NCBI RefSeq assembly: GCF_004791585.1
Contig: NZ_SRUU01000025.1
Coordinates: forward strand, 33,641 to 97,640
Length of the DNA: 64,000 nt
Source: Mesorhizobium sp. M1C.F.Ca.ET.210.01.1.1
GTDB lineage: Bacteria; Pseudomonadota; Alphaproteobacteria; Rhizobiales; Rhizobiaceae
Reading direction: 5' to 3'
Numbering within the stretch: the first letter of the stretch is position 1; every line of letters begins with the position of its first letter. This document shows positions 41,000-50,886 of the stretch, in pieces. The position numbers and the translations under genes were made by a program. The notes under the pieces were generated by a model, which was not told the DNA's origin, made no database searches, and saw only the letters and a list, made by a program, of their open reading frames with translations.

Positions 41000-41067
41000 G
41001 TTGGAGCTGTTGCCAACTTTCGCGATTGGCCGTGGCTATCTTCCTGATCCATGCCCTTACTTTTACA

Positions 41068-41130
41068 GCGGCATTCTACGGTTGAGGTCACGGCATGGAT
41101 CCTCGGGTCAAGCCCGAGGATGACGACGTC
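41068..41130. repeat. Partial composite repeat, type A
   Basis: GCGGCATTCTACGGTTGAGG then CGGCATGGATCCTCGGGTCA and AGCCCGAGGATGACGACG: the CCTCGGG hairpin half of the composite, between convergent secB and dnaQ. Confidence 0.85.
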
Positions 41131-41176
41131 ACGGGGTTTTGGCCAATCTCCAACGTCGGCGCGAAGAAGCGGCCGC

Positions 41177-41881
41177 TCAACCAGCCGCCATCTTCAGCCA
41201 CAGCGCCTTCTCGCCAAGCGTGCCGACCAGGCCGGCATGCGCCGCGCGGTCGGCCTCGGTGAGGCGCGGCGGCAAGGCGATCGGCCTTGCGCCAACGCTG
41301 ATGTCGATATCGGCGACTTCGCCGGCGCCGTTCATCTGCACTGCGACAGACTCCAGGACCAGCGCCGCCTGCTTGCCGCCGATGAGCTCGATATAGACCT
41401 CGGCCAGCAATTCGGAGTCCAGAAGCGCGCCGTGCTTGGTGCGGCGGGTGTTGTCGATGCCGTAACGCCGGCAGAGCGCATCCAGCGAATTCGGCCCCAT
41501 TGGATGCTTGCGGCGCGCCAGCGCCAACGTGTCGACGACGCGGCCGGCATCGATGGCCGGATGCCCGAGCCGGCTGAATTCGAGGTTGAGGAAGCCGATG
41601 TCGAACGTGGCGTTGTGGGCGATCAGCTTGGCGCCGTCGGTGAAGGCCAGCCACTCCTCCACGACTTCCGTGAAGGTCGGCTTGCCGACCAGGTCGGCGG
41701 CGCTGATGCCGTGCACGGCCTGCGCCTCGGCATGGATGGCGCGGCCTTGCGGATTGATGAATTTGTGGAAGGTGCGGCCGGTCGGGAAGCGGTTGACCAG
41801 CTCGACGCCGCCGAGCTCGATGATGCGGTCGTCGCGCAAATCGAGGCCGGTGGTTTCCGTATCGAAGATGATCTCACGCAT
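41177..41881 (-). CDS. dnaQ: DNA polymerase III epsilon subunit (3'-5' exonuclease)
   Basis: Proofreading subunit of the replicative polymerase, 234 aa. DEDDh exonuclease motifs: IIFDTETTGLDLRDDRIIEL (ExoI), LIAHNATFDIGFLNLEFSRL (ExoII) and KHGALLDSELLAEVYIELIG (ExoIII, catalytic His). Start MREIIFDTETTG at 41881. Last of the leftward ppsR-maf-aroE-coaE-dnaQ set that runs away from oriC. Confidence 0.96.
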   Translation of the reverse strand: MREIIFDTETTGLDLRDDRIIELGGVELVNRFPTGRTFHKFINPQGRAIHAEAQAVHGISAADLVGKPTFTEVVEEWLAFTDGAKLIAHNATFDIGFLNLEFSRLGHPAIDAGRVVDTLALARRKHPMGPNSLDALCRRYGIDNTRRTKHGALLDSELLAEVYIELIGGKQAALVLESVAVQMNGAGEVADIDISVGARPIALPPRLTEADRAAHAGLVGTLGEKALWLKMAAG

Positions 41882-41957
41882 TCGAATCAGTCCACTCCAA
41901 GCGAGCAGAATCATACACCAGAACAAAATGGCAATGGGGACTGCTGACGGCTTGACG

Positions 41958-42060
41958 CATGACCTCCGAAAATCGGAACCGATTTTCGGAAAAGGATCAT
42001 GCGCAAAATCAAAGTGTTACAGCGTCCTTTGCGCGTCCAAGGGACGCGCGGCGCTGTAAT
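41958..42060. repeat. RIME-like repeat, type C with GCGTCC hairpin
   Basis: GCATGACCTCCGAAAATCGG ... CCGATTTTCGGAAAAGGATCATGCGC, followed by GTGTTACAGCGTCC...GGACGCGCGGCGCTGTAA. The same two-part element recurs at 45485-45577 beside oriC. Confidence 0.85.
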
Positions 42061-42061
42061 G

Positions 42062-42682
42062 TCAGGATCCGGCTTTGCCGGACTTTTCCCCCGAGAGCTC
42101 GGCAATGATCGCGTCGACCGCCGCGCGCGCTGCTTCAAAACCCTCGCCGGTGTCGACGATGAAATCCGCCTGGCGGCGCTTTTCGGCGTCCGGCACCTGC
42201 TTAGCGAGGATCGCCTCGAATTTCGCCTCGTTCATGCCGGGCCGCGCCTGCACACGGGCGCGCTGGATGTCGGCCGGCGCGGTGACGACCACGACCTTGT
42301 CGACGCGGCCGCGGCCGCCGGTCTCGAACAGCAGCGGGATGTCGAGCACGGCGATCGGCGCGCCGGCGGCGCGGTGGCGGCCGAGAAACGTGTCGGCGTC
42401 GGCGCGCACCAGCGGATGGATGATCGCCTCCAGCTTCTTCAGCGCGGCGGGATCGCCCAGCACTTTTTCGGCCAGCCTGGCGCGATCGACCACGCCCGAT
42501 CGCGTCGTGCCGGGAAAGGCCGCTTCGACCAGAGGCGCTGCCTTGCCGGAATAGAGGCGATGCACGGTCTCGTCGGAATCATGCACCGGCACGCCGGCCT
42601 CGGCGAACATCTTCGCCGTGGTCGACTTGCCCATGCCGATCGATCCGGTGAGGCCGAGCACGATCATATCCTTGCCTGTCAT
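42062..42682 (-). CDS. coaE: Dephospho-CoA kinase
   Basis: Last step of coenzyme A synthesis (ATP-dependent 3'-phosphorylation). 206 aa. P-loop IVLGLTGSIGMGKSTTAKMF, then GVPVHDSDETVHRLYSG and the CoaE lid region EAIIHPLVRADADTFL with DIPLLFETGGRGRVDKVVVV. ATG at 42682, or Met at 42667 five codons in; the gap to the aroE stop is one base. dnaQ-coaE-aroE-maf order is typical for Rhizobiales. Confidence 0.95.
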   Translation of the reverse strand: MTGKDMIVLGLTGSIGMGKSTTAKMFAEAGVPVHDSDETVHRLYSGKAAPLVEAAFPGTTRSGVVDRARLAEKVLGDPAALKKLEAIIHPLVRADADTFLGRHRAAGAPIAVLDIPLLFETGGRGRVDKVVVVTAPADIQRARVQARPGMNEAKFEAILAKQVPDAEKRRQADFIVDTGEGFEAARAAVDAIIAELSGEKSGKAGS

Positions 42683-42683
42683 C

Positions 42684-43517
42684 TCAATGGGCTTCGATGT
42701 CGGCGACGATGATGCGCCGCAATTGCGGCGTTACCTCCGGCCGCCTGCCGAACCAGCGCTCGAAGCCGGGCACGGCCTGGTGCAGCAGCATGCCCAGCCC
42801 ATCGACGGTCTTCAGGCCACGCGCCCTGGCGGCCGCCAGAAGCGGTGTCTCCAGAGGCACATAGACGATGTCGGTGACGATGGCATGGCCGGGCAGTCCT
42901 GCGGGATCGGCGGCGAGGGTCTCGTTGCCATGCATGCCAAGTGCGGTGGTATTGACGAGCAGGCCGGCATCGGCAAGCAGCTCGCCGCCGGCGCCGGCGC
43001 CATGCGCCGAGACGCCGGCGCCAAAGTGGCGGCCGAGCTCCTCGGCTCTTGCGAGCGTCCGGTTGACGATGCGGATGTCCTTGATGCCACGCTCCTTCAG
43101 CGCATGGATGACCGCGCGGGAAGCGCCGCCTGCCCCCAGCACCACGGCCGGGCCATTCTTCGCCCAGCCCGGCGCATGCTCGTCGAGGTTGGCGGCGAAG
43201 CCGTAGCCGTCCGTATTGCCGCCCCAGAGAACGCCATCCTCGAACCACAGCGTGTTGACGGCGCCGATCTCATCGGCCGCATGGTCGCGGCGGGCCACTC
43301 CCGCGAAAGCGGCCTCCTTGTGCGGAATGGTGACATTGCCGCCGCGGTAGCCGTCCTCGCGAAGTGATTTCAGGAACGCGGCGAAATCCTCAGGCCTGAC
43401 GTCGATCGCTTCATAGCTGCCGTCGATGCCGTATTTCGACAGCCAGTGGCCGTGGATTTTCGGCGAACGCGAATGCGCGATCGGGTGGCCAGTGACGAAG
43501 GCCTTTTGCTCAGCCAT
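42684..43517 (-). CDS. aroE: Shikimate dehydrogenase (NADP+)
   Basis: Reduces 3-dehydroshikimate in aromatic amino acid synthesis. 277 aa. TGHPIAHSRSPKIHGHWLSK is the substrate-binding N-terminus, GGNVTIPHKEAAF holds the catalytic Lys, and VVLGAGGASRAVIHALKERG the NADP site. The start MAEQKAFV at 43517 overlaps the end of maf by eight bases. Confidence 0.95.
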   Translation of the reverse strand: MAEQKAFVTGHPIAHSRSPKIHGHWLSKYGIDGSYEAIDVRPEDFAAFLKSLREDGYRGGNVTIPHKEAAFAGVARRDHAADEIGAVNTLWFEDGVLWGGNTDGYGFAANLDEHAPGWAKNGPAVVLGAGGASRAVIHALKERGIKDIRIVNRTLARAEELGRHFGAGVSAHGAGAGGELLADAGLLVNTTALGMHGNETLAADPAGLPGHAIVTDIVYVPLETPLLAAARARGLKTVDGLGMLLHQAVPGFERWFGRRPEVTPQLRRIIVADIEAH

Positions 43518-44109
43518 CGATGGCCCCCAGCGCACGAAGCTCCTTCAGCAGTGCCAGCAGCGGCAGACCGACGATGGTGAAATGGTCGCCCTCGACCTTC
43601 TCGAAGAGCTGGATGCCCTCGCCCTCGATCTGGTAGGCGCCGACGCTTCCCAGCGCCTTGGCGCCGACCAGCGCCAGATGCCGGCCGACGAAGGCGGGAT
43701 CGAGCTTGCGCATGGTGAGGCTGGCGACGCCGACATGGCGCCACAGCACTTTGCCATCGCGGCAGAGCACGGCGGCGCTGTTCAGTTGATGGGTCTTGCC
43801 GGACAGCGCGAGCAGATGACGGCGGGCGCCTTCCATGTCGGCCGGCTTGTGGAAGATCTCGTCGCCGAGCGACAGCGTCTGGTCGCAGCCGAGCACCAGC
43901 GCGCCCGGCCTGCGCTCGCTGACCTCGGTCGCCTTGGCTTCGGCGAGGATCGAGGCGACATCCTCGGGAGATACGCCGCTGTCCTGCAAGGGCGCCTCGA
44001 GCGCGCGCTCGTCGACGTCCGCCGGCACCGCTTCAATGTCGAGCCCGGCATTGACGAGCATCGCCTTGCGGAACGGGCTGCCCGAAGCGAGGATGATTTT
44101 CTCGGCCAT
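43510..44109 (-). CDS. maf: Maf-like nucleotide pyrophosphatase
   Basis: 199-aa Maf/HAM1-fold house-cleaning pyrophosphatase that hydrolyses modified nucleoside triphosphates. IILASGSPFRKAMLVNAGLD is the Maf signature (SGSPxR), LGCDQTLSLGDEIFHKP carries the catalytic Asp, and VGAYQIEGEGIQLFEKVEGD the third motif. Which substrate class (dTTP/UTP or m7GTP) is not decided; SVGAYQIEG with a neighbouring aroE is the second rhizobial Maf paralogue. Confidence 0.92.
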   Translation of the reverse strand: MAEKIILASGSPFRKAMLVNAGLDIEAVPADVDERALEAPLQDSGVSPEDVASILAEAKATEVSERRPGALVLGCDQTLSLGDEIFHKPADMEGARRHLLALSGKTHQLNSAAVLCRDGKVLWRHVGVASLTMRKLDPAFVGRHLALVGAKALGSVGAYQIEGEGIQLFEKVEGDHFTIVGLPLLALLKELRALGAIDG

Positions 44110-44144
44110 GGTCTTTTCGCGCCCGGTCTGTTGAACCGACTAGG

Positions 44145-44270
44145 GTGGTGAGATTCAGATCAGGCCGAGCCGAAAATGATGGCTTCCGAGAACCGGTGCG
44201 GAGCGTACTTGAGTACGCGAGCGCCGGAAGCGCAGGAAGCCGTCATTTGCAGGCCGGCATCACCTGAATA
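44145..44270. repeat. Long imperfect palindrome between maf and ppsR
   Basis: GATTCAGATCAGGCCGAGCC and AAAATGATGGCTTCC on the left mirror GGAAGCCGTCATTTGCAGGC and CATCACCTGAATATC on the right, around GAGCGTACTTGAGTACGCGAG. The transcript of ppsR-maf would fold it into a long hairpin. Confidence 0.75.
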
Positions 44271-44278
44271 TCGACGCC

Positions 44279-45100
44279 CTAGCGCGTCTTGCCCCGCAGG
44301 GCAACGATAGCCGCCGCCGTTTCCTCGATCGAGCGCCGGCTGACGTCGATCATCGGCCAGCCATGCCGCGTGCAGAGCTGCCGCGCATAAGCGAGCTCCT
44401 CGTTGATCGCGGCGCGGTCGATATAGTCGGTCGGCACAAAAGCGCTGGTGTTGCCGAGGATGCGATTCTGGCGGACGTGCGAGATGCGCTCGGCGGTGGC
44501 GACAAGGCCGACGATCAGCGGCGTCTTGGCGGCGATCAGGCTTTCCGGCAGCGGCACGCCGAGCACGATCGGGATGTTGGCGGTCTTGATGCCGCGATTG
44601 GCCAGATAGATGCTGGTCGGCGTCTTCGAGGTGCGCGAGATGCCGATCAGCACGATATCGGCATCGTCCATGTTGGCGGGCAGCTGGCCGTCATCATGCT
44701 CCATGGTGAAGTTCAGCGCATCGATGCGGCGGAAATATTCGGCGTCCAGCACATGCTGGGCGCCGACGCGGCGGCCGGCCGGCGTGCCGAGATAGGACTG
44801 AAAGACGGCGAGCACCGGCTCCAGCACCGAAACGCAAGGCAGGCCCATGGCGGCGCAACGCTCGTCGATGCTGCGCGCCAGCTTCTGGTCGACGACGGTA
44901 TAGAGAATGATGCCCGGCTCCTCCTCGATGTCCTCGAACACCTTGGCGACCTGCTTTTCGGTGCGGATCAGCGGATAGATATGCTCGATGGCGCGCGCAT
45001 CCTTGTATTGCGCGGACGCGGCGCGGCCGGCCGCGAGCAGCGTCTCGCCGGTGGCGTCGGAAATCAGATGCAGATGGAAGAAGCTCTGGGGTTTGTTCAC
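44279..45100 (-). CDS. ppsR: PEP synthase regulatory protein-like kinase-phosphorylase (DUF299)
   Basis: 273-aa bifunctional kinase/pyrophosphorylase of the PSRP family, which switches PEP synthase or pyruvate phosphate dikinase. HLHLISDATGETLLAAGRAA opens it, and IVLIGISRTSKTPTSIYLAN carries the P-loop-like motif, followed by VPLPESLIAAKTPLIVGL. GTG at 45100 starts the conserved sequence; extension further upstream would run into oriC. In Caulobacter and rhizobia this gene borders the replication origin opposite hemE, exactly as here. Confidence 0.92.
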   Translation of the reverse strand: MNKPQSFFHLHLISDATGETLLAAGRAASAQYKDARAIEHIYPLIRTEKQVAKVFEDIEEEPGIILYTVVDQKLARSIDERCAAMGLPCVSVLEPVLAVFQSYLGTPAGRRVGAQHVLDAEYFRRIDALNFTMEHDDGQLPANMDDADIVLIGISRTSKTPTSIYLANRGIKTANIPIVLGVPLPESLIAAKTPLIVGLVATAERISHVRQNRILGNTSAFVPTDYIDRAAINEELAYARQLCTRHGWPMIDVSRRSIEETAAAIVALRGKTR

Positions 45101-45480
45101 AAGCGCGGTTCCAGGCTGTGGGCAGATGTGGACAAGGCTGGATGGAAAAGCCGATCCGGTGAGAGCGACTGTATCAGATGGCAGCTTGTCCACAATTCGC
45201 CCCGCTGTAGGCTGTGTCGCGGCGCTGGGGACAAAACCGGGGATCAACTTTTCTTGGCCGGTTTGGTCCACAGCGCCAAGCCTGGCACCAACAGGCCAAG
45301 CCTTTGACTTGAAAGCCTGAATCCGGTTTGTCCCCAGATCCCTCCAATTTGCGAATGAAGCTGCGCGACAATATGCTGACTGGCCTTTTGCGACCGCAGG
45401 CGGGACAGGTCGCAACCACCACAACCAACAGACTCTTAGAATCAGAAGACTCTTTTAAAATGGATATTTGATTTAAGAGA
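45101..45480. other. oriC: Chromosomal replication origin, oriC
   Basis: Lies between divergent ppsR and hemE, the alphaproteobacterial oriC place. DnaA-box-like 9-mers: TTGTCCACA on the minus strand at 45127-45135 and on the plus strand at 45186-45194, TTGTCCCCA (minus) at 45226-45234, TGGTCCACA (plus) at 45264-45272 and TTGTCCCCA (plus) at 45328-45336. An AT-rich tract (45432-45479, with TTTTAAAATGG and ATATTTGATTTAAG) could be the unwinding element. No coding frame is supported. The dnaQ-ppsR genes on the left and the hemE-parB genes on the right are read away from this point. Confidence 0.85.
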
Positions 45481-45484
45481 CCGC

Positions 45485-45577
45485 GCATGACCCCGAACCA
45501 GAGGTTCGGAAAGGAACATGCGCCAGATGAAAGTGCTGCAGCGTCCTTTGCGTGTCCTGGGACGGGCGGCGCTGTAG
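45485..45577. repeat. RIME-like repeat, type C, next to oriC
   Basis: GCATGACCCCGAACCAGAGG, AACATGCGCC, then GTGCTGCAGCGTCCTTTGCG...GGGACGGGCGGCGCTGTAG. Same layout as at 41958-42060. It ends 18 bases before the hemE ATG. Confidence 0.85.
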
Positions 45578-45595
45578 AGAGAGGGCGAGCGCTGA

Positions 45596-46624
45596 ATGCC
45601 TGGAAAACGGATCATGCTGGACGTTCTCAAGGGCGAGACGGTTTCACCGCCGCCGCTCTGGATGATGCGTCAGGCCGGCCGCTATCTTCCGGAGTATCGC
45701 GAGACGCGGAAGCGGGCCGGGTCATTCCTCGATCTCTGCTACGATCCCGACCTTGCCGTCGAGGTGACGCTGCAGCCGATCGAGCGTTTTGGTTTCGATG
45801 CCTCGATCCTGTTCTCCGACATCCTCGTCGTGCCCAACGCGCTGGGCCGCGAGGTCCGCTTCGAAGAAGGCCAGGGACCGATCCTGAAGCCGATCGCGGC
45901 GGCCGAGATCCCGGCGCTGAACAGCGAAACGTTTCACGTGAATCTTGAGCCGGTCTACGAGACGGTTCGCCGGCTGCGCGCGAAACTGCCGGAGGAAACG
46001 ACTCTGATCGGTTTCTGCGGCGCGCCGTGGACGGTGGCGACCTATATGATTGCCGGCCACGGCACGCCGGATCAGGGGCCGGCGCGGCTCTTCGCCTATC
46101 GCGAGCCGGAGGCCTTCGCGCGGCTTCTGAAGATACTGGCCGACTGTTCGGCCGCCTATCTCATCCGCCAGATCGAGGCCGGTGCCGACGTGGTGCAGAT
46201 CTTCGATTCCTGGTCGGGTGTTCTCGACGAGGCGTCCTTCGATGCGTTCTGCGTCGAGCCGGTGGCGGAGATCGTGCGGCAGGTGAAGGCGGTTCACCCC
46301 GACGTTCCGGTGATCGGGTTCCCGAAAGGCGCCGGCGAGCGCTATCGCGACTACCGGAGGAAGGCGGGGATCACCGGTCTTGGCCTCGATTGGACGGTGC
46401 CGCTGTCGATGGCGAAGGAACTGCAGGGCGAAGGCGCGGTGCAGGGCAATCTCGACCCGCTGCGGCTGGTCGCCGGCGGCAAGGCGCTCGCCGACGGCGT
46501 CGATGCCATCCTTCGCACGCTGGGCGATGGCCCGCTGGTCTTCAATCTTGGCCATGGCATCACGCCGGAAACGCCGGTGGCGCATGTCGAGGCCATGGTG
46601 AAAATGGTGAGGAGCAGAAGATGA
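45596..46624 (+). CDS. hemE: Uroporphyrinogen decarboxylase
   Basis: Decarboxylates the four acetate side chains of uroporphyrinogen III in heme synthesis. 342 aa. PPPLWMMRQAGRYLPEYRET is the signature with the substrate-binding Arg residues, and GFCGAPWTVATYMIAGHG, QIFDSWSGVLDEASFD and NLGHGITPETPVAHVEAMV follow. First gene to the right of oriC; its stop overlaps hemJ (ATGA). Confidence 0.97.
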   Translation: MPGKRIMLDVLKGETVSPPPLWMMRQAGRYLPEYRETRKRAGSFLDLCYDPDLAVEVTLQPIERFGFDASILFSDILVVPNALGREVRFEEGQGPILKPIAAAEIPALNSETFHVNLEPVYETVRRLRAKLPEETTLIGFCGAPWTVATYMIAGHGTPDQGPARLFAYREPEAFARLLKILADCSAAYLIRQIEAGADVVQIFDSWSGVLDEASFDAFCVEPVAEIVRQVKAVHPDVPVIGFPKGAGERYRDYRRKAGITGLGLDWTVPLSMAKELQGEGAVQGNLDPLRLVAGGKALADGVDAILRTLGDGPLVFNLGHGITPETPVAHVEAMVKMVRSRR

Positions 46625-47157
46625 CCGACACGAGCGTTGAGAACAGCACCGGCCAGGCGATGAAGCGCATGGTGATCGGGATCGTCGTTCTCGTCGTGTT
46701 GACCGCGCTTCTCTATTTCATGGCGCCCGACAGCTTCTATCCGTGGGCAAAGGCAATCCACGTGATTGCGGTCATCTCCTGGATGGCCGGCATGCTCTAT
46801 CTGCCGCGGCTCTTCGTCTATCACGTCGATGCCGAGAAGGGCTCCGTGCAGTCCGAGACCTTCAAGGTGATGGAACGCCGGCTGCTGAGGGCCATCATCA
46901 ATCCGGCGATGACCGTGACCTGGGTGTTCGGGCTCTGGCTGGCCTGGAAAGGTTTCGGCTTCCAGGGCGGCTGGCTGCACGCCAAGATCGCGGCGGTGCT
47001 GATGCTGTCAGGCCTGCACGGCTATCTGGCCGGCGCGGTGCGGAAATTTGCCGAGGACAAGAACGAAAAGCCGGCCAGGCACTGGCGGATCGTCAACGAA
47101 ATCCCCACATTGCTGATGATCGTCATCGTCATCCTGGTCATCGTGAAGCCGTTCTGA
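46621..47157 (+). CDS. hemJ: Protoporphyrinogen oxidase HemJ
   Basis: 178-aa membrane enzyme for the penultimate heme step. About five hydrophobic segments. The conserved His are in AIHVIAVISWMAGMLYLPRL-FVYH and GWLHAKIAAVLMLSGLHGYL. It starts within the hemE stop, so the two heme genes are co-translated; hemE-hemJ-rho is a standard alphaproteobacterial order. Earlier annotations call it CopD-like or UPF0093. Confidence 0.93.
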   Translation: MTDTSVENSTGQAMKRMVIGIVVLVVLTALLYFMAPDSFYPWAKAIHVIAVISWMAGMLYLPRLFVYHVDAEKGSVQSETFKVMERRLLRAIINPAMTVTWVFGLWLAWKGFGFQGGWLHAKIAAVLMLSGLHGYLAGAVRKFAEDKNEKPARHWRIVNEIPTLLMIVIVILVIVKPF

Positions 47158-47337
47158 GGCTTTCGCGGATTCAGCCAGAAGGCCCAGCAAAAGGCGGCTT
47201 GCTCTTTCAGGCGACCGACGATAAAAGACGGGTCTTCCTTCCCGTCATGCGCCGCCCCCTTTCTCGCTTTCGGCCGCGCCCGGCATTTGTCGCATCCAGC
47301 CGATTTTTCTCCCCAAAGCCTACCCAGAGTCCATCTA

Positions 47338-48603
<1,266 letters not shown>

Positions 48604-48605
48604 TC

Positions 48606-48760
48606 GGGTGACGAAGCAAGGAGCGAAGCGACGCGGCGCAGACCCTAGAATCCATGCCGCTACTTTCAAGCTTTGCAGCGGCGCAGAAATTCTGCTCCGC
48701 TGTATCCCTTGGCAAACGTCATGGCATGGATCCTCGGGTCAAGCCCGAGGATGACGAAGG
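48606..48760. repeat. Composite intergenic repeat, type A
   Basis: ACGAAGCAAGGAGCGAAGCG, GCGCAGACCCTAGAATCCATG, GCGGCGCAGAAATTCTGCTCCGC, then ATGGCATGGATCCTCGGGTC-AAGCCCGAGGATGACGA. Full-length copy in the rho/YyaL-like convergent gap. Confidence 0.9.
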
Positions 48761-48791
48761 ATAGAGGCCTCTGTCTGCGCCGGTTCTGATT

Positions 48792-50810
48792 CTACCCTCG
48801 CCGCAACAATTTCTCCAACTCTGTCGCGTCCGTCACCACCGGCAGGCACACCTGCCCGGTGCAGAACCAGGCGCCTGGCTTGTCTGTCGACGGCAGCACG
48901 CCCCCCGGCAGAAGCGGTCGATTCGCTTCCATGCCGACAGGCACGACAATGTCGACCCGGCGCGGGTCAGGATTTCGATTCGCCACCGGAACAAGGCTTG
49001 GAGACTCTGGTCTCTCTATAATAACGAGCTTCAACGGTTCGAGCGCCAGCGCACAGGCGTTGACGATGCCGGCCTGGCCATAGGCCTGCTGCGCGGCGCG
49101 GCCCATGGCATTCTCGGCTGTCGTCAGGGCTCTGTCCCAGAGGTCGGAATCGCCAGTCAGCGAGGAGAACCGCACCAGCGCTTCGACGATCTGGCTGGTG
49201 GCTGAAGGGATTGCCTCGTCGACGTCGCCGCGGATGCGGATCAGGACATCGCCGCTGTCGGTTGCCGTAAGATAATAGCCGGTCTTCTCGTCGTCCTGAT
49301 GCCAGCGGTCGAGCTCGCCGATGAACCGTTTGGCGTGATCCGAATAGGCCGGATCACCCGTCGCTTCGAATAGCGCGACGGCCGCATTGGTCATCGCGGC
49401 ATAGTCGCTCGACAGCGCCGGAAACAGCTTCTTATCGCCAAGCATGGAATGCGGCAGCCGGCCATCCTTGCCGGCGGCGACGATATGGGTAAAGGCCTTC
49501 GCGGCAGCTTCGATCCAGTCGGGCCGTCCGAAGGAACGACCGGCTTCCGCGATGGCGGCGATCATCAGGCCGTTCCAGTCGGTGAGGGCCTTGCCGTCGC
49601 GGCCCGGCCTGACGCGCTTTTCCCGGGTGGTCAGCAGCTTTGCTTTCAGCAGGGCGATTTGATCGCGATCGGCAATGCCCTGGCGTTGCTGCGCCTCGCT
49701 CTGGCGGATGATCGGCTTGCCTTCCCAGCCATGCGGAGCGGCCAATTCGAAATATTGAAGGAACAGGCTCGAATCATCCCCCAGCGCGGATTCGATCTCC
49801 TCGCGGCTCCAGGTGTAGAAAAGCCCCTCCTCGCCGTCGCTGTCGGCGTCGAGGCTGGCGGCGAAGGCGCCGCCTTCGACCCGCATCTCGCGCAGCAGCC
49901 AGGTGACGGTCTCTTCGATTCGTATCCGGAACAAGTCATTGCCTGTCTCGGCAAAGGACCAGTTGCACAGGCGGATGAGCTGGGCGTTGTCATAAAGCAT
50001 CTTCTCGAAATGCGGCACCAGCCATTCGGCGTCGGTCGAATAGCGGCTGAGGCCGCCGCCGACATGATCGTAAATGCCGCCGGCGAGCATCTTTTCCAGG
50101 CTGAGCAGCACCGCATCGCGGTGCGCGGCCCGGCCGTCGCGCAGCCAGGACAGCCACAGGCTATGCATGAAGGGCGCGTTGGGGAATTTCGGGGCGCCGC
50201 GGAGGCCTCCGAGATCGCGGTCGATCATGCCGTCGATGCGGCCGCCGAGATCGGCAAGCGTGTCATGGTCGAGTGCCGCCTTGCCGTTTGCGCCGGCAAG
50301 CCGCTGCTCGACATGAGCGGTCAGTCCATCGGCGCTTTCGGCAAGGCTTTGCTGCTTCTCCCGCCAGGCTTTGTCGACCGCTTCCAGCACCTGGATGAAC
50401 CCCGGCCGGCCATAGCGCGCGTCGCGCGGAAAATAAGTGCCGCCCCAGAAAGGCTTGCCGTCGGGCGTGAGAAACATGGTCAGCGGCCAGCCGCCCTGCT
50501 CGCCCATGGCATGGAGCGCCGCCATATAGATCTGGTCGATGTCCGGCCGCTCCTCGCGATCGACCTTGATATTGACGAAGAGCCGGTTCATGACGGCGGC
50601 AACAGCGTCGTTCTCAAAGCTTTCATGCGCCATGACGTGGCACCAATGGCAGGCGGCGTAGCCGATGGAGAGCAGGATCGGCCGTCCGATCTCCTTCGCT
50701 TCGGCAAGGGCCGCCGGCGACCACGCCCGCCAGTGCACGGGATTGTCGCTGTGCTGCTGCAGATAGGGGCTTGCCTCTTCGGCAAGCAGGTTTCGCGCGG
50801 GCAGGGTCAC
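48792..50810 (-). CDS. Thioredoxin domain-containing protein (YyaL/SSP411, DUF255)
   Basis: 672 aa. The N-terminal DUF255 part has a thioredoxin-like fold with YAACHWCHVMAHESFENDAV (CxxC) and NIKVDREERPDIDQIYMAAL, followed by GGWPLTMFLTPDGKPFWGGT. The rest is an alpha/alpha toroid like N-acylglucosamine 2-epimerase (YDHVGGGLSRYSTDAEWLVP, HFEKMLYDNAQL). Such proteins are widely conserved but have no assigned reaction. It is convergent with rho and divergent from mnmE. Confidence 0.92.
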   Translation of the reverse strand: MTLPARNLLAEEASPYLQQHSDNPVHWRAWSPAALAEAKEIGRPILLSIGYAACHWCHVMAHESFENDAVAAVMNRLFVNIKVDREERPDIDQIYMAALHAMGEQGGWPLTMFLTPDGKPFWGGTYFPRDARYGRPGFIQVLEAVDKAWREKQQSLAESADGLTAHVEQRLAGANGKAALDHDTLADLGGRIDGMIDRDLGGLRGAPKFPNAPFMHSLWLSWLRDGRAAHRDAVLLSLEKMLAGGIYDHVGGGLSRYSTDAEWLVPHFEKMLYDNAQLIRLCNWSFAETGNDLFRIRIEETVTWLLREMRVEGGAFAASLDADSDGEEGLFYTWSREEIESALGDDSSLFLQYFELAAPHGWEGKPIIRQSEAQQRQGIADRDQIALLKAKLLTTREKRVRPGRDGKALTDWNGLMIAAIAEAGRSFGRPDWIEAAAKAFTHIVAAGKDGRLPHSMLGDKKLFPALSSDYAAMTNAAVALFEATGDPAYSDHAKRFIGELDRWHQDDEKTGYYLTATDSGDVLIRIRGDVDEAIPSATSQIVEALVRFSSLTGDSDLWDRALTTAENAMGRAAQQAYGQAGIVNACALALEPLKLVIIERPESPSLVPVANRNPDPRRVDIVVPVGMEANRPLLPGGVLPSTDKPGAWFCTGQVCLPVVTDATELEKLLRRG

Positions 50811-50886
50811 GGTCGGCAGCTCGGCATGGTTGGTTTACAAGGCAAAGGCTAGGGCGCTTCAGCAGGTCCGGCAAATGGTTTCCCAG

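Noticed and set aside
45117..45125. TGTGGGCAG as another DnaA box
   Set aside because: Three mismatches to TTATCCACA on the reverse strand.
45455..45476. Two TTAA blocks near oriC as a CtrA site
   Set aside because: Spacing is 14, not 7; treated as part of the AT-rich tract.
45930..45945. CGTTTCACGTGAATCT inside hemE as a fifth parS
   Set aside because: Three mismatches to the 16-mer and far from the cluster; may be chance.
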